Positions 1-8,023 of a stretch of DNA of 64,000 nucleotides are shown piece by piece. Positions within the stretch are counted from its first letter, which is position 1. Each line of letters begins with the position of its first letter. A program made the position numbers and the translations under genes. This stretch comes from Streptomyces sp. HUAS 15-9 (lineage in GTDB: Bacteria; Actinomycetota; Actinomycetes; Streptomycetales; Streptomycetaceae), in the NCBI RefSeq assembly GCF_025642155.1, contig NZ_CP106798.1:3844001-3908000 (forward strand), read 5' to 3'. The notes beneath the pieces are model-generated. The model searched no databases. It was not told where the DNA came from and worked only from the letters and a program-made list of their open reading frames with translations.

Positions 1-1
1 C

Positions 2-922
2 GCGGCCGGCTGGCATCCGCGTCGGCTCAGCCGGGCCCTCCGAGCCGAGGGGTGGACCCAGCTCCAGAACGGCACCTGGATCGAGCCGGGGCGCTCCCCG
101 GACCTGATCACCCGGCTCCGGGCTGCACAGTTAGTCAGGCCACGGCTCGTCGTGAGCCACAGGTCGGCGGCCGCCCTCTGGCGGATCGAGACCCTCGCCC
201 CGGCTGCCGAGGGACCGCTCGAGTGCACCGATCCGTCTCTCACCCTCCGCCGGGGAGGGGCGGGCGTGCGCGTGCACCGCATCCCCATCGCCGCGACCGA
301 GGTGGTCGAACGGCAGGGCCTACGGGTCACCGTTCCCGGCCGTACCCTCATCGACCTGCTCCGGGACGGGCCCAGGGACGACGCGATCGTCGCCGTGGAC
401 TCCGCTCTCGCCTACCGCACAGTCGGACGTGTCCGCCGCGCCCCGTTCATGAGGCTCGACTCGATCACCGCCGCGCTCGAAGTCCCTTCACGCGGTACGG
501 TCAGGGCCCTCGAGTGGCTGGCGTTGTGCGACCCCCGCGCGGGCTCACCGGCCGAGACCATCGCCCGTCTACGGATGTACGACGCCGGGCTCCACCCCGA
601 GAGCCAAGCCGAGGTACACACCCCGGACGGCTGCCGCCTCTTCGTCGACTTCCTCTTCCGGGCGGCAGGCCTTGCGGTGGAGATCGAGGGGTACGCCTAT
701 CACGGCACCCGCGACTCCCACCGACGGGACATCGCCCGCTTCAACCAACTCCACCAGTGCCCGGGGATCAGAAGGCTCCTCCGCTACAGCGCCGAGGATG
801 TCTTCCACCGCCCCGCGCACATGATCGGGGAGATCCGGAGCGTTCTGGCGACGCTGACCGCACGGGAAGAGCGGCACGCCCTTGCCGGGCTGGCTCAGCG
901 ACTTGCGGCCGGTGGTGGGTAA
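2..922 (+). CDS. AbiEi-like/DUF559-type protein, 5' end outside the window
   Basis: The frame is already open at base 2, so the N-terminus lies outside the window; about 306 codons are visible. The first part (GWTQLQNGTWIEPG, then VVSHRSAA near codon 50) matches the winged-helix and linker region of AbiEi-type 'antitoxin domain' proteins of actinobacteria. The C-terminal part has a DUF559/Vsr-like nuclease core: VDFLF about 15 residues before VEIEGYAYHG, a D...ExE arrangement. An in-frame ATG at 152 would cut off the first domain and is unlikely to be the start. No partner toxin (AbiEii) follows. It stops at TAA 920-922. The family call is sound, but the function in phage defence or DNA cleavage is not established. 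Confidence 0.75.
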   Translation, partial: AAGWHPRRLSRALRAEGWTQLQNGTWIEPGRSPDLITRLRAAQLVRPRLVVSHRSAAALWRIETLAPAAEGPLECTDPSLTLRRGGAGVRVHRIPIAATEVVERQGLRVTVPGRTLIDLLRDGPRDDAIVAVDSALAYRTVGRVRRAPFMRLDSITAALEVPSRGTVRALEWLALCDPRAGSPAETIARLRMYDAGLHPESQAEVHTPDGCRLFVDFLFRAAGLAVEIEGYAYHGTRDSHRRDIARFNQLHQCPGIRRLLRYSAEDVFHRPAHMIGEIRSVLATLTAREERHALAGLAQRLAAGGG

Positions 923-1266
923 CCGGGGCGCGGAAGCCGAGTGGTGGCAAGCCGGGCGACTTACGAGTCGGTGCGAAGGCTCAAGCAGACCTCAGATATT
1001 CGACCGTCAATGCGCATTCACGCCTACTTCACTTGCGTCACAAGATCGGAAGCATGTACACATAACGAGGTCGCGCCGCCCAGCTTGTAACAAGAGCTGC
1101 GTGTGCGCGCATGCAGCTCCCTGACCAGGAGCCGCTCAATCTGTTCACGGGGATTTTCGCGACCTCTGCTCCGGTGCCGCCTGTCCAGCGCTCCGTAAGG
1201 AATGAGGCCGCGCTGACGTCTGCCTGTCTGACCAACGGCAGACGAAAAGAACTAAGGGGAAACAAC
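923..1266. other. Intergenic region, presumed promoter of the bacteriocin-like gene
   Basis: I see no convincing gene here; frames across it are short and lack Streptomyces codon bias. It is less GC-rich than its surroundings, notably 1000-1090 and 1240-1266, and ends in a purine-rich AAGGGGA Shine-Dalgarno at 1254-1260 for the gene at 1267. A promoter is expected but I cannot place it with confidence. Confidence 0.4.
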
Positions 1267-1857
1267 ATGAGACTGTCTATAGCCAGGCTGCGTCCGACTT
1301 TGACGACCGGCCGCGCACGCGGACTGCGTGCAGCCGCCGTGACGGCCACCGTGGCCGTGGCGCTGGGGGCTGCGGCTCCGCTCGCGGAGGCAGCGGAGTC
1401 ACAGGACGCGAATCCGGCAGTGTCTCAGGCCGCTTCAGCAGGAGGCGTGGCGAATTCGCAAGACCTGGACTTCAGCGCAGCCGACGTGCGCGATCTCATC
1501 AAGCAGATGAAGGCCAACGGCGGTGCGAACTCGGCGGATATCGCGCAGTTCGAGGCTTACGCCAATTCTCTGGAATCCGGGGCCCACGGCAGTGCGTTCC
1601 TCGGCCAGGGAACCATCATGCGGAAGCTGATCGTGGCCGGCATCAGGCACGGCGGCGTATGGGCCAGCAAGATCCTCAAGCGCCTCTCGCCGAAGGCAGC
1701 CAAGTTCCTGGGCAAGCACTCGTCCAAGGTTGCCGACGCCATCGAGGGCGTGGAGGGGTGGGGCGAGCATGCACTGATCATCGCTCTGGTCAGGGCAGGT
1801 GTTCCAACTGACGTGGCGAAGGACCTCGCCACCGCCATTATGCTCGTTGCGTTCTAG
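1267..1857 (+). CDS. Secreted small protein with a cationic amphipathic C-terminus, bacteriocin-like
   Basis: 196 residues. I chose ATG 1267 for the AAGGGGA ribosome site a few bases upstream; longer readings from 1111 lack one. Residues 1-44 form a signal peptide: Arg-rich start, hydrophobic AAAVTATVAVALGAAAPLA, likely cut after AEA. The mature N-terminal half is acidic and polar. The last 75 residues, from IMRKLIVAGIRHGG to the final IMLVAF, alternate Lys/Arg/His-rich amphipathic and hydrophobic segments, as in helical pore-forming bacteriocins. There is no Cys for lanthionine or disulfide bonds. A strong hairpin and a small multi-pass membrane protein follow, an arrangement that suits a bacteriocin and its immunity protein. 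That role is inferred from features and context; I do not recognise the family. Confidence 0.7.
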   Translation: MRLSIARLRPTLTTGRARGLRAAAVTATVAVALGAAAPLAEAAESQDANPAVSQAASAGGVANSQDLDFSAADVRDLIKQMKANGGANSADIAQFEAYANSLESGAHGSAFLGQGTIMRKLIVAGIRHGGVWASKILKRLSPKAAKFLGKHSSKVADAIEGVEGWGEHALIIALVRAGVPTDVAKDLATAIMLVAF

Positions 1858-1869
1858 CGCGTACAGGGC

Positions 1870-1904
1870 CTGGGAGATGGCCGTGCGCTATGGCCATCTC
1901 CCAG
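1870..1904. terminator. Perfect 13-bp hairpin between the bacteriocin-like gene and its neighbour
   Basis: CTGGGAGATGGCC at 1870-1882 pairs without mismatch with GGCCATCTCCCAG at 1892-1904 around the 9-nt loop GTGCGCTAT. It starts 12 bases after the stop of the upstream gene and there is no T tract. It could end most transcripts after the first gene and let a minority continue into the membrane-protein gene, or protect the 3' end. Confidence 0.75.
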
Positions 1905-1929
1905 CCCGGCACCCATGGAGAATACGGAA

Positions 1930-2436
1930 GTGGAATCCTGCATGGAAAAGCGATCCGTACCTGCGGATGACACCGGTGACGACGAGTCGATGACCTCCGG
2001 CGAGAAGCTTCTGGCCCGAGCCGCCCTCGGTGGGGTGCTTCTGTTGGCGGTTGTACCCGTCGGCCTGATATTCCTCCTGATATTGCTCGTCACCGCTGCC
2101 ATCTTCCCCAGGGCAATCGAACTCGACGGCATCGCCCCCATATTCTGGGCGCTGCTGCTCCTGGCTCCCTGCTCGGCCATCGCCATGGCAATCACGGTGC
2201 CGGTGCGACACCTGGTGCGTGGCGCATTCAACACTTCGCCCGCCGTCGGCAAGGGAGCAGAGGCTGCTTTCAGTTGGGTGACGTACCTTCTCGTCGGTCT
2301 GATGCTGTTGGCCTGGACACCGGGAGTACACGCCCACTCGATGACCCCGGCACTTGCCGTGGCCACGGCCGGCCTTGTATTCGGCTTGCTTGCCGAACGA
2401 CTGGGCATCGGCAGCGGCAAGGACGTTCACAAATAG
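1930..2436 (+). CDS. Small multi-pass membrane protein, candidate immunity or partner protein
   Basis: About 168 residues. I prefer GTG 1930, which has GGAG at 1917-1920 at good spacing; ATG 1942 is almost as good, while ATG 1915 has no ribosome site. After an acidic N-terminus come four hydrophobic segments: GGVLLLAVVPVGLIFLLILL, the stretch from IFWALLLLAPC, VTYLLVGLMLLAW, and the ALAVATAGLVFGLL segment. It ends with the charged GSGKDVHK. It sits 72 bases after the secreted bacteriocin-like protein in the same direction and uses ATA and other AT-ending codons more than most genes here, hinting at transfer. No family recognised; immunity to the upstream peptide is an inference from position. 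Confidence 0.65.
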   Translation: MESCMEKRSVPADDTGDDESMTSGEKLLARAALGGVLLLAVVPVGLIFLLILLVTAAIFPRAIELDGIAPIFWALLLLAPCSAIAMAITVPVRHLVRGAFNTSPAVGKGAEAAFSWVTYLLVGLMLLAWTPGVHAHSMTPALAVATAGLVFGLLAERLGIGSGKDVHK

Positions 2437-2589
2437 CGAGCGAAACAGCTCACTTGGAAGATCCGGGCCACCCCCATCAGCCCTACCTGAGCTTTCTCCC
2501 CTCCCTCTGACCCAAATCCTCCAAGTGATTCACCAAGCGTAAGCAGTGGGACTGGTGTGACCAGTGAGGTGCCCGTGCCCTCCAGCCCC

Positions 2590-3011
2590 CGGCCCACCGC
2601 CCACCTGCAAGCCGCTCAACCGGCCCGGCGTGCAGGCGAAACGCGACCGCGCCCCACCCACCGGCCGCAAGCCGCCGACCCCATCCGGCGCGCCACCACC
2701 CAGCCGATGCGCGCCCCACCGCCCACCGGCCCCAAGCCGCTAAACCCACCCGGCATACCACCACCCAGCCCCCGCGCTCCACCGCCCACCACCCGCAAGC
2801 CGCCGACCCCACCCGGCATACCACCACCCAGCCGATGCGCACCACCGCCCACCGGCCCCAAGCCGCTAAACCCACCCGGCATACCACCACCCAGCCGATG
2901 CGCGCCCCACCGCCCACCGGCCGCAAGCCGCTAAACCCACCCGGCGTGCCACCACCCAGCCGATGCGCCCCCGCTCCCCACCACCCGCAAGCCGCTAAAC
3001 CCACCCGGCGT
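2590..3011. repeat. Tandem array of seven 60-65-bp units (composite repeat copy 1)
   Basis: The core CAAGCCGC recurs at 2608, 2668, 2733, 2796, 2859, 2924 and 2988, followed each time by a version of ACCCACCCGGCGTGCCACC and CAGCCGATGCGC. Open frames through it are Pro/Arg-rich in several phases at once, so it is not coding. The array runs directly into the conserved module at 3012. The whole 2437-3273 stretch holds no gene. Just before the array, ACTGGTGTGACCAGT at 2551-2565 is a short perfect hairpin. Confidence 0.9.
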
Positions 3012-3266
3012 GCAGGCGAGGCGCGACCGCGCCCCCTCACCCCGGCCCCGAACCCAGCCCACCCAAGGGCCCAAGCCACCCAAGCCGGCCACTTTCCCCA
3101 GGCTGCCCGCTCGCTTCCAACCCGTGCTGGAACGCCCCTAGTCAAGGGTGGCCCGCAGGGCCATCGCCGAAGGCGACGCGGAGCGGAACGCAGTGGAGCG
3201 GAGCGCCCTTTACTCGGGGTGTGGAAGCACGACACTGGCAAAGAAGTGGGCGGCCCCACGGTCACT
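3012..3266 (+). repeat. Conserved 250-bp module of composite repeat, copy 1
   Basis: This segment recurs almost unchanged at 20881-21135 (same strand) and, inverted, at 18814-19068. It contains the 85-nt core at 3135-3219: outer arms CCCCTAGTCAAGGG and CCCTTTACTCGGGG pair at 12 of 14 positions and enclose the hairpins TGGCCC-GCA-GGGCCA and TCGCC-GAA-GGCGA. It ends just before the stop codon of the ligase gene at 3274, so it lies in that gene's 3' flank. Confidence 0.9.
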
Positions 3267-3273
3267 TCCCAAG

Positions 3274-4896
3274 TCACGGCCCCCGCAATTCCCCCTTGAC
3301 CACCTTCCCGCTCGCGTTCCGAGGCAGCTCCGCCACGAACTCCACTGCTCTCGGGACCTTGTAGTTGGCCATCTCGCGGCGGGCCCAGGCGATCAGGTCG
3401 TCCCCGGTGAGTACGGACCCCGCCCTCCGCACCACGAACGCCTTGCCGACCTCGCCCAGGCGGGGGTCCGGGGTGCCGATCACCGCCACGTCGGCCACAT
3501 CCGGGTGCAGGCCCAGGAGTTGCTCTATCTCCGCCGGGTACGCGTTGAAGCCGCCGACTATGAACATGTCCTTGATGCGGTCCGTGATGCGCAGGTTCCC
3601 CGCCTCGTCCAGGACGCCCACGTCACCCGTGCGCAGCCAGCCGTCCGGCGTCATCGTCTTCGCCGTCGCCGCCTCGTCCTCGTAGTAGCCCCGCATGACG
3701 TTGAAGCCCCGGACCAAGACCTCCCCGGGTGTGCCGGGAGGCACCGACGTGCACGTGCCCTCGGCCTCCACGACCTTCACCTCAGTTCCCGGTATCGCCC
3801 GGCCCGACGTCGACGCGATCACCGTCGGGTCGTCTCCTCGGCGGCACATGGTCACGATGCCGCTCGACTCAGACAAGCCGTACGCCGTCAGCACCGTGTC
3901 CACGCCCAGTTCGCCCCGCAGCCGCTCCACCAGCCGCAACGGCACCACCGCCGCGCCCGTCACCACCAGGCGCAGCGCCGACAGGTCATGGGCGTCCCGG
4001 GCCGGGTGGTCCAGGAGGGACTGGTGCAGGGTCGGTGGGCCGGGCAGGACCGACACCCGTTCCGCCGCTATGTTCGCCAGCACCGTGTCCACGTTGAACA
4101 CCGGCTGCGGGATCATCGTCGCGCCCCGCATCAGGCACGCGATCACGCCCGCCTTGTAGCCGAAGGTGTGGAAGAAGGGGTTCACGATGAGGTAGCGGTC
4201 ACCGCGGATCAGACCCGCCAGGTCGGCCCACACCTCGTACGCCCGCAGGGTCTGCGCATGCGTGATCATCGCGCCCTTCGGGCGACCCGTCGTACCCGAC
4301 GTGAAGATGATGTCCGAGAGCGACGAGCCGTCCAGCCGACCCGCCCGGACCCGGACCTCCCTCCCGCCCACGCCCTCCCCCGACGCCAGGAAGTCCTTCC
4401 ACGTCCGGAAGTCGGACGGCGCGTCGTCCGAGAGGACCACCACCTGTTCCAGGGCCGGCAGCCCCGGCAACGGTCCGGCAACACCAGGACCCTCCTCCGC
4501 CGCCCGCCTCAGCGAAGCCACGTACGACGTCCCCAGGAACGTTCCCGTCACGAACAGGAGCCGGGTGCCGCTGCGCCGCAGTACGTCCGCCGCCTCTGTT
4601 CCCTTGAAGCGGGTGTTGAGGGGGACCAGGACCGCGCCCGCCGACACCGCGCCGAGTGCCGAGACGATCCAGTCGAGGGAGTTGGGGGCCCAGACGGCCA
4701 CCCGGTCGCCCACCTCCAGCCCACTCGCGATGCAGGCCGCCGCCGCGCGTTCCACCCGCGCGCCCAACTCCGCGTACGTGATCCTCGTACGACCGTCCAC
4801 CACCGCCTCGGCGTCGGCGTGCTGCTCCGCCGCCGACCGCACCAGTCCCGGGATGCTGCCCCATTCCACGTCACCGCGCACAACCGCCCTCCCCAC
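3274..4896 (-). CDS. FadD3-like acyl-CoA synthetase (AMP-forming)
   Basis: 540 residues, the usual length for ANL-family acyl-CoA ligases, which adenylate a carboxylate with ATP and transfer it to CoA in the cytoplasm. The P-loop motif FTSGTTGRPKG, the hinge region GWLRTGDVG, the GGFNAYPAEIEQ motif and the C-terminal catalytic Lys in NASGKVVKGELR are all present. The GGFNxYPAEIE wording is characteristic of FadD3, the mycobacterial ligase for the sterol-derived indanedione propionate HIP. It is divergent from the thiolase operon at 4977 and shares two palindromic operators with it; the nearer one ends 6 bases upstream of the start. Substrate is inferred by resemblance only. Confidence 0.85.
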   Translation of the reverse strand: MGRAVVRGDVEWGSIPGLVRSAAEQHADAEAVVDGRTRITYAELGARVERAAAACIASGLEVGDRVAVWAPNSLDWIVSALGAVSAGAVLVPLNTRFKGTEAADVLRRSGTRLLFVTGTFLGTSYVASLRRAAEEGPGVAGPLPGLPALEQVVVLSDDAPSDFRTWKDFLASGEGVGGREVRVRAGRLDGSSLSDIIFTSGTTGRPKGAMITHAQTLRAYEVWADLAGLIRGDRYLIVNPFFHTFGYKAGVIACLMRGATMIPQPVFNVDTVLANIAAERVSVLPGPPTLHQSLLDHPARDAHDLSALRLVVTGAAVVPLRLVERLRGELGVDTVLTAYGLSESSGIVTMCRRGDDPTVIASTSGRAIPGTEVKVVEAEGTCTSVPPGTPGEVLVRGFNVMRGYYEDEAATAKTMTPDGWLRTGDVGVLDEAGNLRITDRIKDMFIVGGFNAYPAEIEQLLGLHPDVADVAVIGTPDPRLGEVGKAFVVRRAGSVLTGDDLIAWARREMANYKVPRAVEFVAELPRNASGKVVKGELRGP

Positions 4897-4902
4897 GCAT
4901 AG

Positions 4903-4944
4903 CTGACTGTCCGTCAGATTAGCTGTAGCCTGACGCCCTGTCAG
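4903..4944. promoter_or_regulatory. Two operator palindromes between the ligase and thiolase genes
   Basis: CTGACTGTCCGTCAG at 4903-4917 and CTGACGCCCTGTCAG at 4930-4944 fit CTGAC-N5-GTCAG. They lie in the 80-bp divergent intergenic region, one next to each start. The same palindrome stands before seven other catabolic promoters in this window. Confidence 0.75.
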
Positions 4945-4976
4945 CAGACAGTGACCGCCCCGGAGGTGTACACAGC

Positions 4977-6179
4977 ATGGCTGGAGGATCGGGAGGGTCT
5001 GGGGGATCGAGAGGGTCCAGAGGATCTGGAGCAGCCGGCATCAAGGACGCCACCGCCATCGTCGGCATCGGGCAGACGGCCTTCGCCAAGCGCCTCCCCG
5101 AGGACGAGCGGACCCTCGCCTGTCGTGCCGTCCTCGCCGCCCTCGACGACGCCGGGATCGACCCCGGAGAGGTCGACGCGCTCGCCTCCTTCACCATGGA
5201 GGAGACGGACGAGGTCGAGCTCGCCAAGGCCCTCGGGCTCGGGGATCTCACCTTCTTCAGCAAGGTCGGCTACGGAGGGGGCGGCTCCTGTGCCACCGTC
5301 GCGCACCTCGCCGCCGCCATCGCCGCCGGGCAGGCCACCGTCGGCGTCGCCTGGCGCTCACGCAAGCGCGGGAGCGGGCCTCGGCCGTGGACCAACACCG
5401 CCGTGCAACTGCCCACGCCCGCCCAGTGGACCCGGCCCTTCGGGCTTCTGAGGCCTGCCGACGAGATCGCCATGCTCGCCCGCCGTTACATGCACGAGTA
5501 CGGCGCGACCCGGGACCATCTCTTCAACGTCGCCCTCGCCTGCCGCAACCGCGCCAACCAGAACCCCGCGGCGATCATGTACGAGCGGCCCCTGACCCGC
5601 GAGATGTACATGACCGCCCGCTGGATCAGCGAGCCGCTCTGCCTCTACGACAACTGTCTGGAGACGGACGGGGCGTTGGCATGCGTGGTCGTCTCCGCCG
5701 AGCGGGCGCGGGACTGCCGGCGGGCGCCCGTGTACGTCCACTCCGCCGCCCAGGGGCTGCCCGCCCAGCACCACGGCATGGTCAACTACTGGAACGACGA
5801 CCCCCTCACCGGCCCCGCCTGGACCGCCGCCCGCCACCTGTGGAAGCACGCCGACCTCACCCCCGAGGACGTGGACGTCGCCCAGATATACGACGCGTTC
5901 ACTCCGCTCATACCGCTGTCGCTGGAGGGCTACGGCTTCTGCGGGAAGGGAGAGGGCGGGGCGTTCACCGAAGGGGGCGCCCTGGAGATCGGTGGACGGT
6001 TGCCCCTCAACACGGGGGGAGGCGGGCTCTCCGAGGCGTACATCCACGGCTTCAACCTCATCAACGAAGGCGTGAAGCAACTGCGCGGGACCAGCACCGC
6101 CCAGGTCCCGGGCGCCTCCACCTGCCTGGTCACGGCAGGCGAGGGAGTTCCCACGTCCGCTCTCCTGCTGAGGAGTTGA
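4977..6179 (+). CDS. Ltp2-like thiolase-superfamily protein (lipid-transfer type)
   Basis: 400 residues. ATG 4977 has GGAGGTG at 4961-4967. After an unusual Gly/Ser/Arg-rich leader of about 20 residues, the thiolase fold begins at DATAIVGIGQTAF. Diagnostic segments include YDNCLETDGALACVV, QIYDAFTP, GFCGKGEGGAF and LNTGGGGLSEAYIHGFN. This is the SCP-2 thiolase/Ltp branch, in which Ltp2 acts as a retro-aldolase that removes a side chain from a steroid CoA thioester together with a DUF35 partner. The next gene, 6 bases downstream, encodes exactly such a DUF35 protein. Role by family and neighbour; substrate unknown. Confidence 0.85.
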   Translation: MAGGSGGSGGSRGSRGSGAAGIKDATAIVGIGQTAFAKRLPEDERTLACRAVLAALDDAGIDPGEVDALASFTMEETDEVELAKALGLGDLTFFSKVGYGGGGSCATVAHLAAAIAAGQATVGVAWRSRKRGSGPRPWTNTAVQLPTPAQWTRPFGLLRPADEIAMLARRYMHEYGATRDHLFNVALACRNRANQNPAAIMYERPLTREMYMTARWISEPLCLYDNCLETDGALACVVVSAERARDCRRAPVYVHSAAQGLPAQHHGMVNYWNDDPLTGPAWTAARHLWKHADLTPEDVDVAQIYDAFTPLIPLSLEGYGFCGKGEGGAFTEGGALEIGGRLPLNTGGGGLSEAYIHGFNLINEGVKQLRGTSTAQVPGASTCLVTAGEGVPTSALLLRS

Positions 6180-6185
6180 CCTCCC

Positions 6186-6605
6186 ATGCTCTCTCCCGTC
6201 ACCGATGCCGACGGCGCCCCCTTCTGGGAGTACGCCGCCCGAGGCGAGCTGCGCGTCCAGGCGTGCGCCGACTGCGGCGAGCCCCGCTTCCCGCCCCGCC
6301 CCTGCTGCCCGCACTGCCGGTCCTTCGCCTGCGAGTGGCGGCCGACGAGCGGGCGGGGGCGCATCTGGTCGTACGTCCGTCCTCATCCACCACTGCTGGC
6401 CGGCTACGCGGAGCTGGCGCCGTACAACGTCATCCTCGTCGAGCTCGACGAGCTGCCCCGGATACGGATCGTCGGGAACCTCGTCAGTGGAGCCGGCGCC
6501 TCGATCAACTCCGTTCCGGAGAGCCGGATCCGGGTCGGGGCCCGGGTGCAGGTCGTCTTCGATCCCGGCAGCGGGCTCCCCCAGTGGGTCCTGGAGCGGC
6601 CATGA
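6186..6605 (+). CDS. DUF35 OB-fold zinc-ribbon protein (ChsH2 C-terminal-like)
   Basis: 139 residues. An N-terminal helix is followed by a rubredoxin-like zinc ribbon, CADCGEPRFPPRPCCPHC around residues 30-47, then an OB fold with GRIWSYVRPHPP and a beta-rich tail. Such proteins bind Ltp-type thiolases; in mycobacterial sterol degradation the equivalent domain of ChsH2 holds Ltp2 in an aldolase complex. It lies directly after the thiolase and overlaps the next gene (ATGA at 6602-6605), which implies co-translation. Confidence 0.85.
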   Translation: MLSPVTDADGAPFWEYAARGELRVQACADCGEPRFPPRPCCPHCRSFACEWRPTSGRGRIWSYVRPHPPLLAGYAELAPYNVILVELDELPRIRIVGNLVSGAGASINSVPESRIRVGARVQVVFDPGSGLPQWVLERP

Positions 6606-7384
6606 GCGGCGGCACCCTCCGGGTCAGCACCGACAAGGACACCGGCGTCGCCGTCGTCACCCTCGACCGGCCCCGCAAGCTCAATGCCATCGACCTCACC
6701 ATGGCCGCCGAACTCAGCGAAACATGGCGGGCGTTGCGGTTCGACGACTCCGTGCGGGCGGTCGTGCTCACCGGTGCCGGGGAGCGGGCCTTCAGTACGG
6801 GGCTGGACCGGGACGCCGTCGTGCCGCAGCCCTCGTCGCCGTACATGCAGGACGATCCGTTGATCGGCATCGGACCGAAGGCCAACGACCTGTGGAAGCC
6901 CGTCATCGCCGCCGTGAGCGGGATGGCCTGTGGGGGTGCCTTCTATCTGCTCGGGGAGTCGGACTTCGTCGTCGCCGACACCACTGCCAACTTCTTCGAT
7001 CCGCATACGACCTACGGCATGGTCAGCGCGTACGAGTCCGTGCTGATAGCACAGCGCATGCCGTACGGGGACGTCGCCCGGATGGTGCTGATGGGCAACG
7101 CGGAGCGGATCGGGGCCGAGCGGGCGCATGCCGTCGGGCTCGTGTCCGAACTCACCGAGCCGGGCGGGGCATTGGCCGCCGCCGTGCGCTGCGCGACCGT
7201 CATCGCCAGGTATCCCACCGAGGCCGTGCAGGGGTCGGTGCGGGCGCTGTGGGCCGCCAAGGAGGCGGCCCGGGAACGTGGGTTCGCGCAGGCGCCGCAT
7301 CTGATCGCGCTGGGGAATCTGCCGGGCGAGCGGCAGGCGGAACTGTTCACCGCCCGGCGGCCGGGCGGTTTCCGGACGCGGTGA
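6602..7384 (+). CDS. Enoyl-CoA hydratase/isomerase (crotonase family)
   Basis: 260 residues starting at the ATG that overlaps the previous stop. Crotonase hallmarks: VVTLDRPRKLNAID, VVLTGAGERAFSTGLD in place of the usual GxxFSAGxD, and the oxyanion-hole segment AAVSGMACGGAFYLLGESD. The second catalytic region reads ANFFDPHTTYGMVSA rather than the Glu-containing motif of classical hydratases, so hydratase activity is not assured and isomerase or lyase chemistry is possible. It is the third gene of the thiolase/DUF35 operon and probably acts on the same CoA ester. Confidence 0.8.
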   Translation: MSGGTLRVSTDKDTGVAVVTLDRPRKLNAIDLTMAAELSETWRALRFDDSVRAVVLTGAGERAFSTGLDRDAVVPQPSSPYMQDDPLIGIGPKANDLWKPVIAAVSGMACGGAFYLLGESDFVVADTTANFFDPHTTYGMVSAYESVLIAQRMPYGDVARMVLMGNAERIGAERAHAVGLVSELTEPGGALAAAVRCATVIARYPTEAVQGSVRALWAAKEAARERGFAQAPHLIALGNLPGERQAELFTARRPGGFRTR

Positions 7385-7396
7385 CGCGCGAGCCGG

Positions 7397-7999
7397 TCAG
7401 CTGACGGCCGGTGCGGCCGCTTCCAGGTCGCAGTGGTCGACGCGGGCGGCACGGGCATCGTCGTAGCCGACGTCGACCTGCGCGGTCTCCTTGCCGTTCG
7501 CGGGCACGTCGACCTCCTCCACCCGGGAGATGACCTCGGCGTTCCGGGAGTCCCTGAAGCTGATGGTGACGGCGAACGTGCCCTCGTCGGCGTTGGGGTT
7601 GGTGACCTCGACGGTCGCGTACGGCTTCTTCGGCGTCGCGCAGCTCAGCAGCTTCACCGTCGCGTCGTCCAGGGCCGGCGCGGTGGTACTGGTGCTGCCG
7701 CCGCTGCCGTAGTCGTCATCCGAGTCGTCGTCGTACGGATCCGAGTCCCGGTAGGAGCCGGAGCCGCCGCCCGAGCTGCCGTAGTCGCCGTCGTCCTTGT
7801 ACGCCCCGCCGCCGGACGTGGACGACGACGTGTCGTCGTGGTCCTGGCTGGAGCTGCTGCAGCCGCCTCCGCCGCCGCTCCCGGAATGGTGGTACCCGTG
7901 TCCATGCCCGTGCCCGCGTCCCGATGTGAAACCGGTCAGCGAGAGAACCACCAACGTCGACACCGCTGTGAACCTGAGTATGCGCCCCCGTGATTGCAT
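7397..7999 (-). CDS. Secreted low-complexity protein with a beta-sandwich C-terminus
   Basis: 200 residues. Residues 1-26 look like a signal peptide (RILRFTAVSTLVVLSLTGF). The middle, about residues 27-105, is low complexity: GHGHGHGYHH, poly-Gly, poly-Ser and Asp-rich runs. The last 90 residues form a regular beta-rich domain with ATVEVTNPNADEGTFAVTISF and two Cys (SCATP and DHCDL) that could form a disulfide outside the cell. The end pattern resembles FxLYD-type extracellular domains. It converges on the crotonase gene with a 12-base gap. Function unknown; the His/Asp-rich stretch could bind metal. Confidence 0.7.
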   Translation of the reverse strand: MQSRGRILRFTAVSTLVVLSLTGFTSGRGHGHGHGYHHSGSGGGGGCSSSSQDHDDTSSSTSGGGAYKDDGDYGSSGGGSGSYRDSDPYDDDSDDDYGSGGSTSTTAPALDDATVKLLSCATPKKPYATVEVTNPNADEGTFAVTISFRDSRNAEVISRVEEVDVPANGKETAQVDVGYDDARAARVDHCDLEAAAPAVS

Positions 8000-8023
8000 G
8001 CCGTCACCCTACCGACAGGGGGC

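Noticed and set aside
2590..3011. CRISPR array
   Set aside because: The repeated unit is continuous, without unique spacers; whole 60-65-bp units are homologous, and no cas gene is present.
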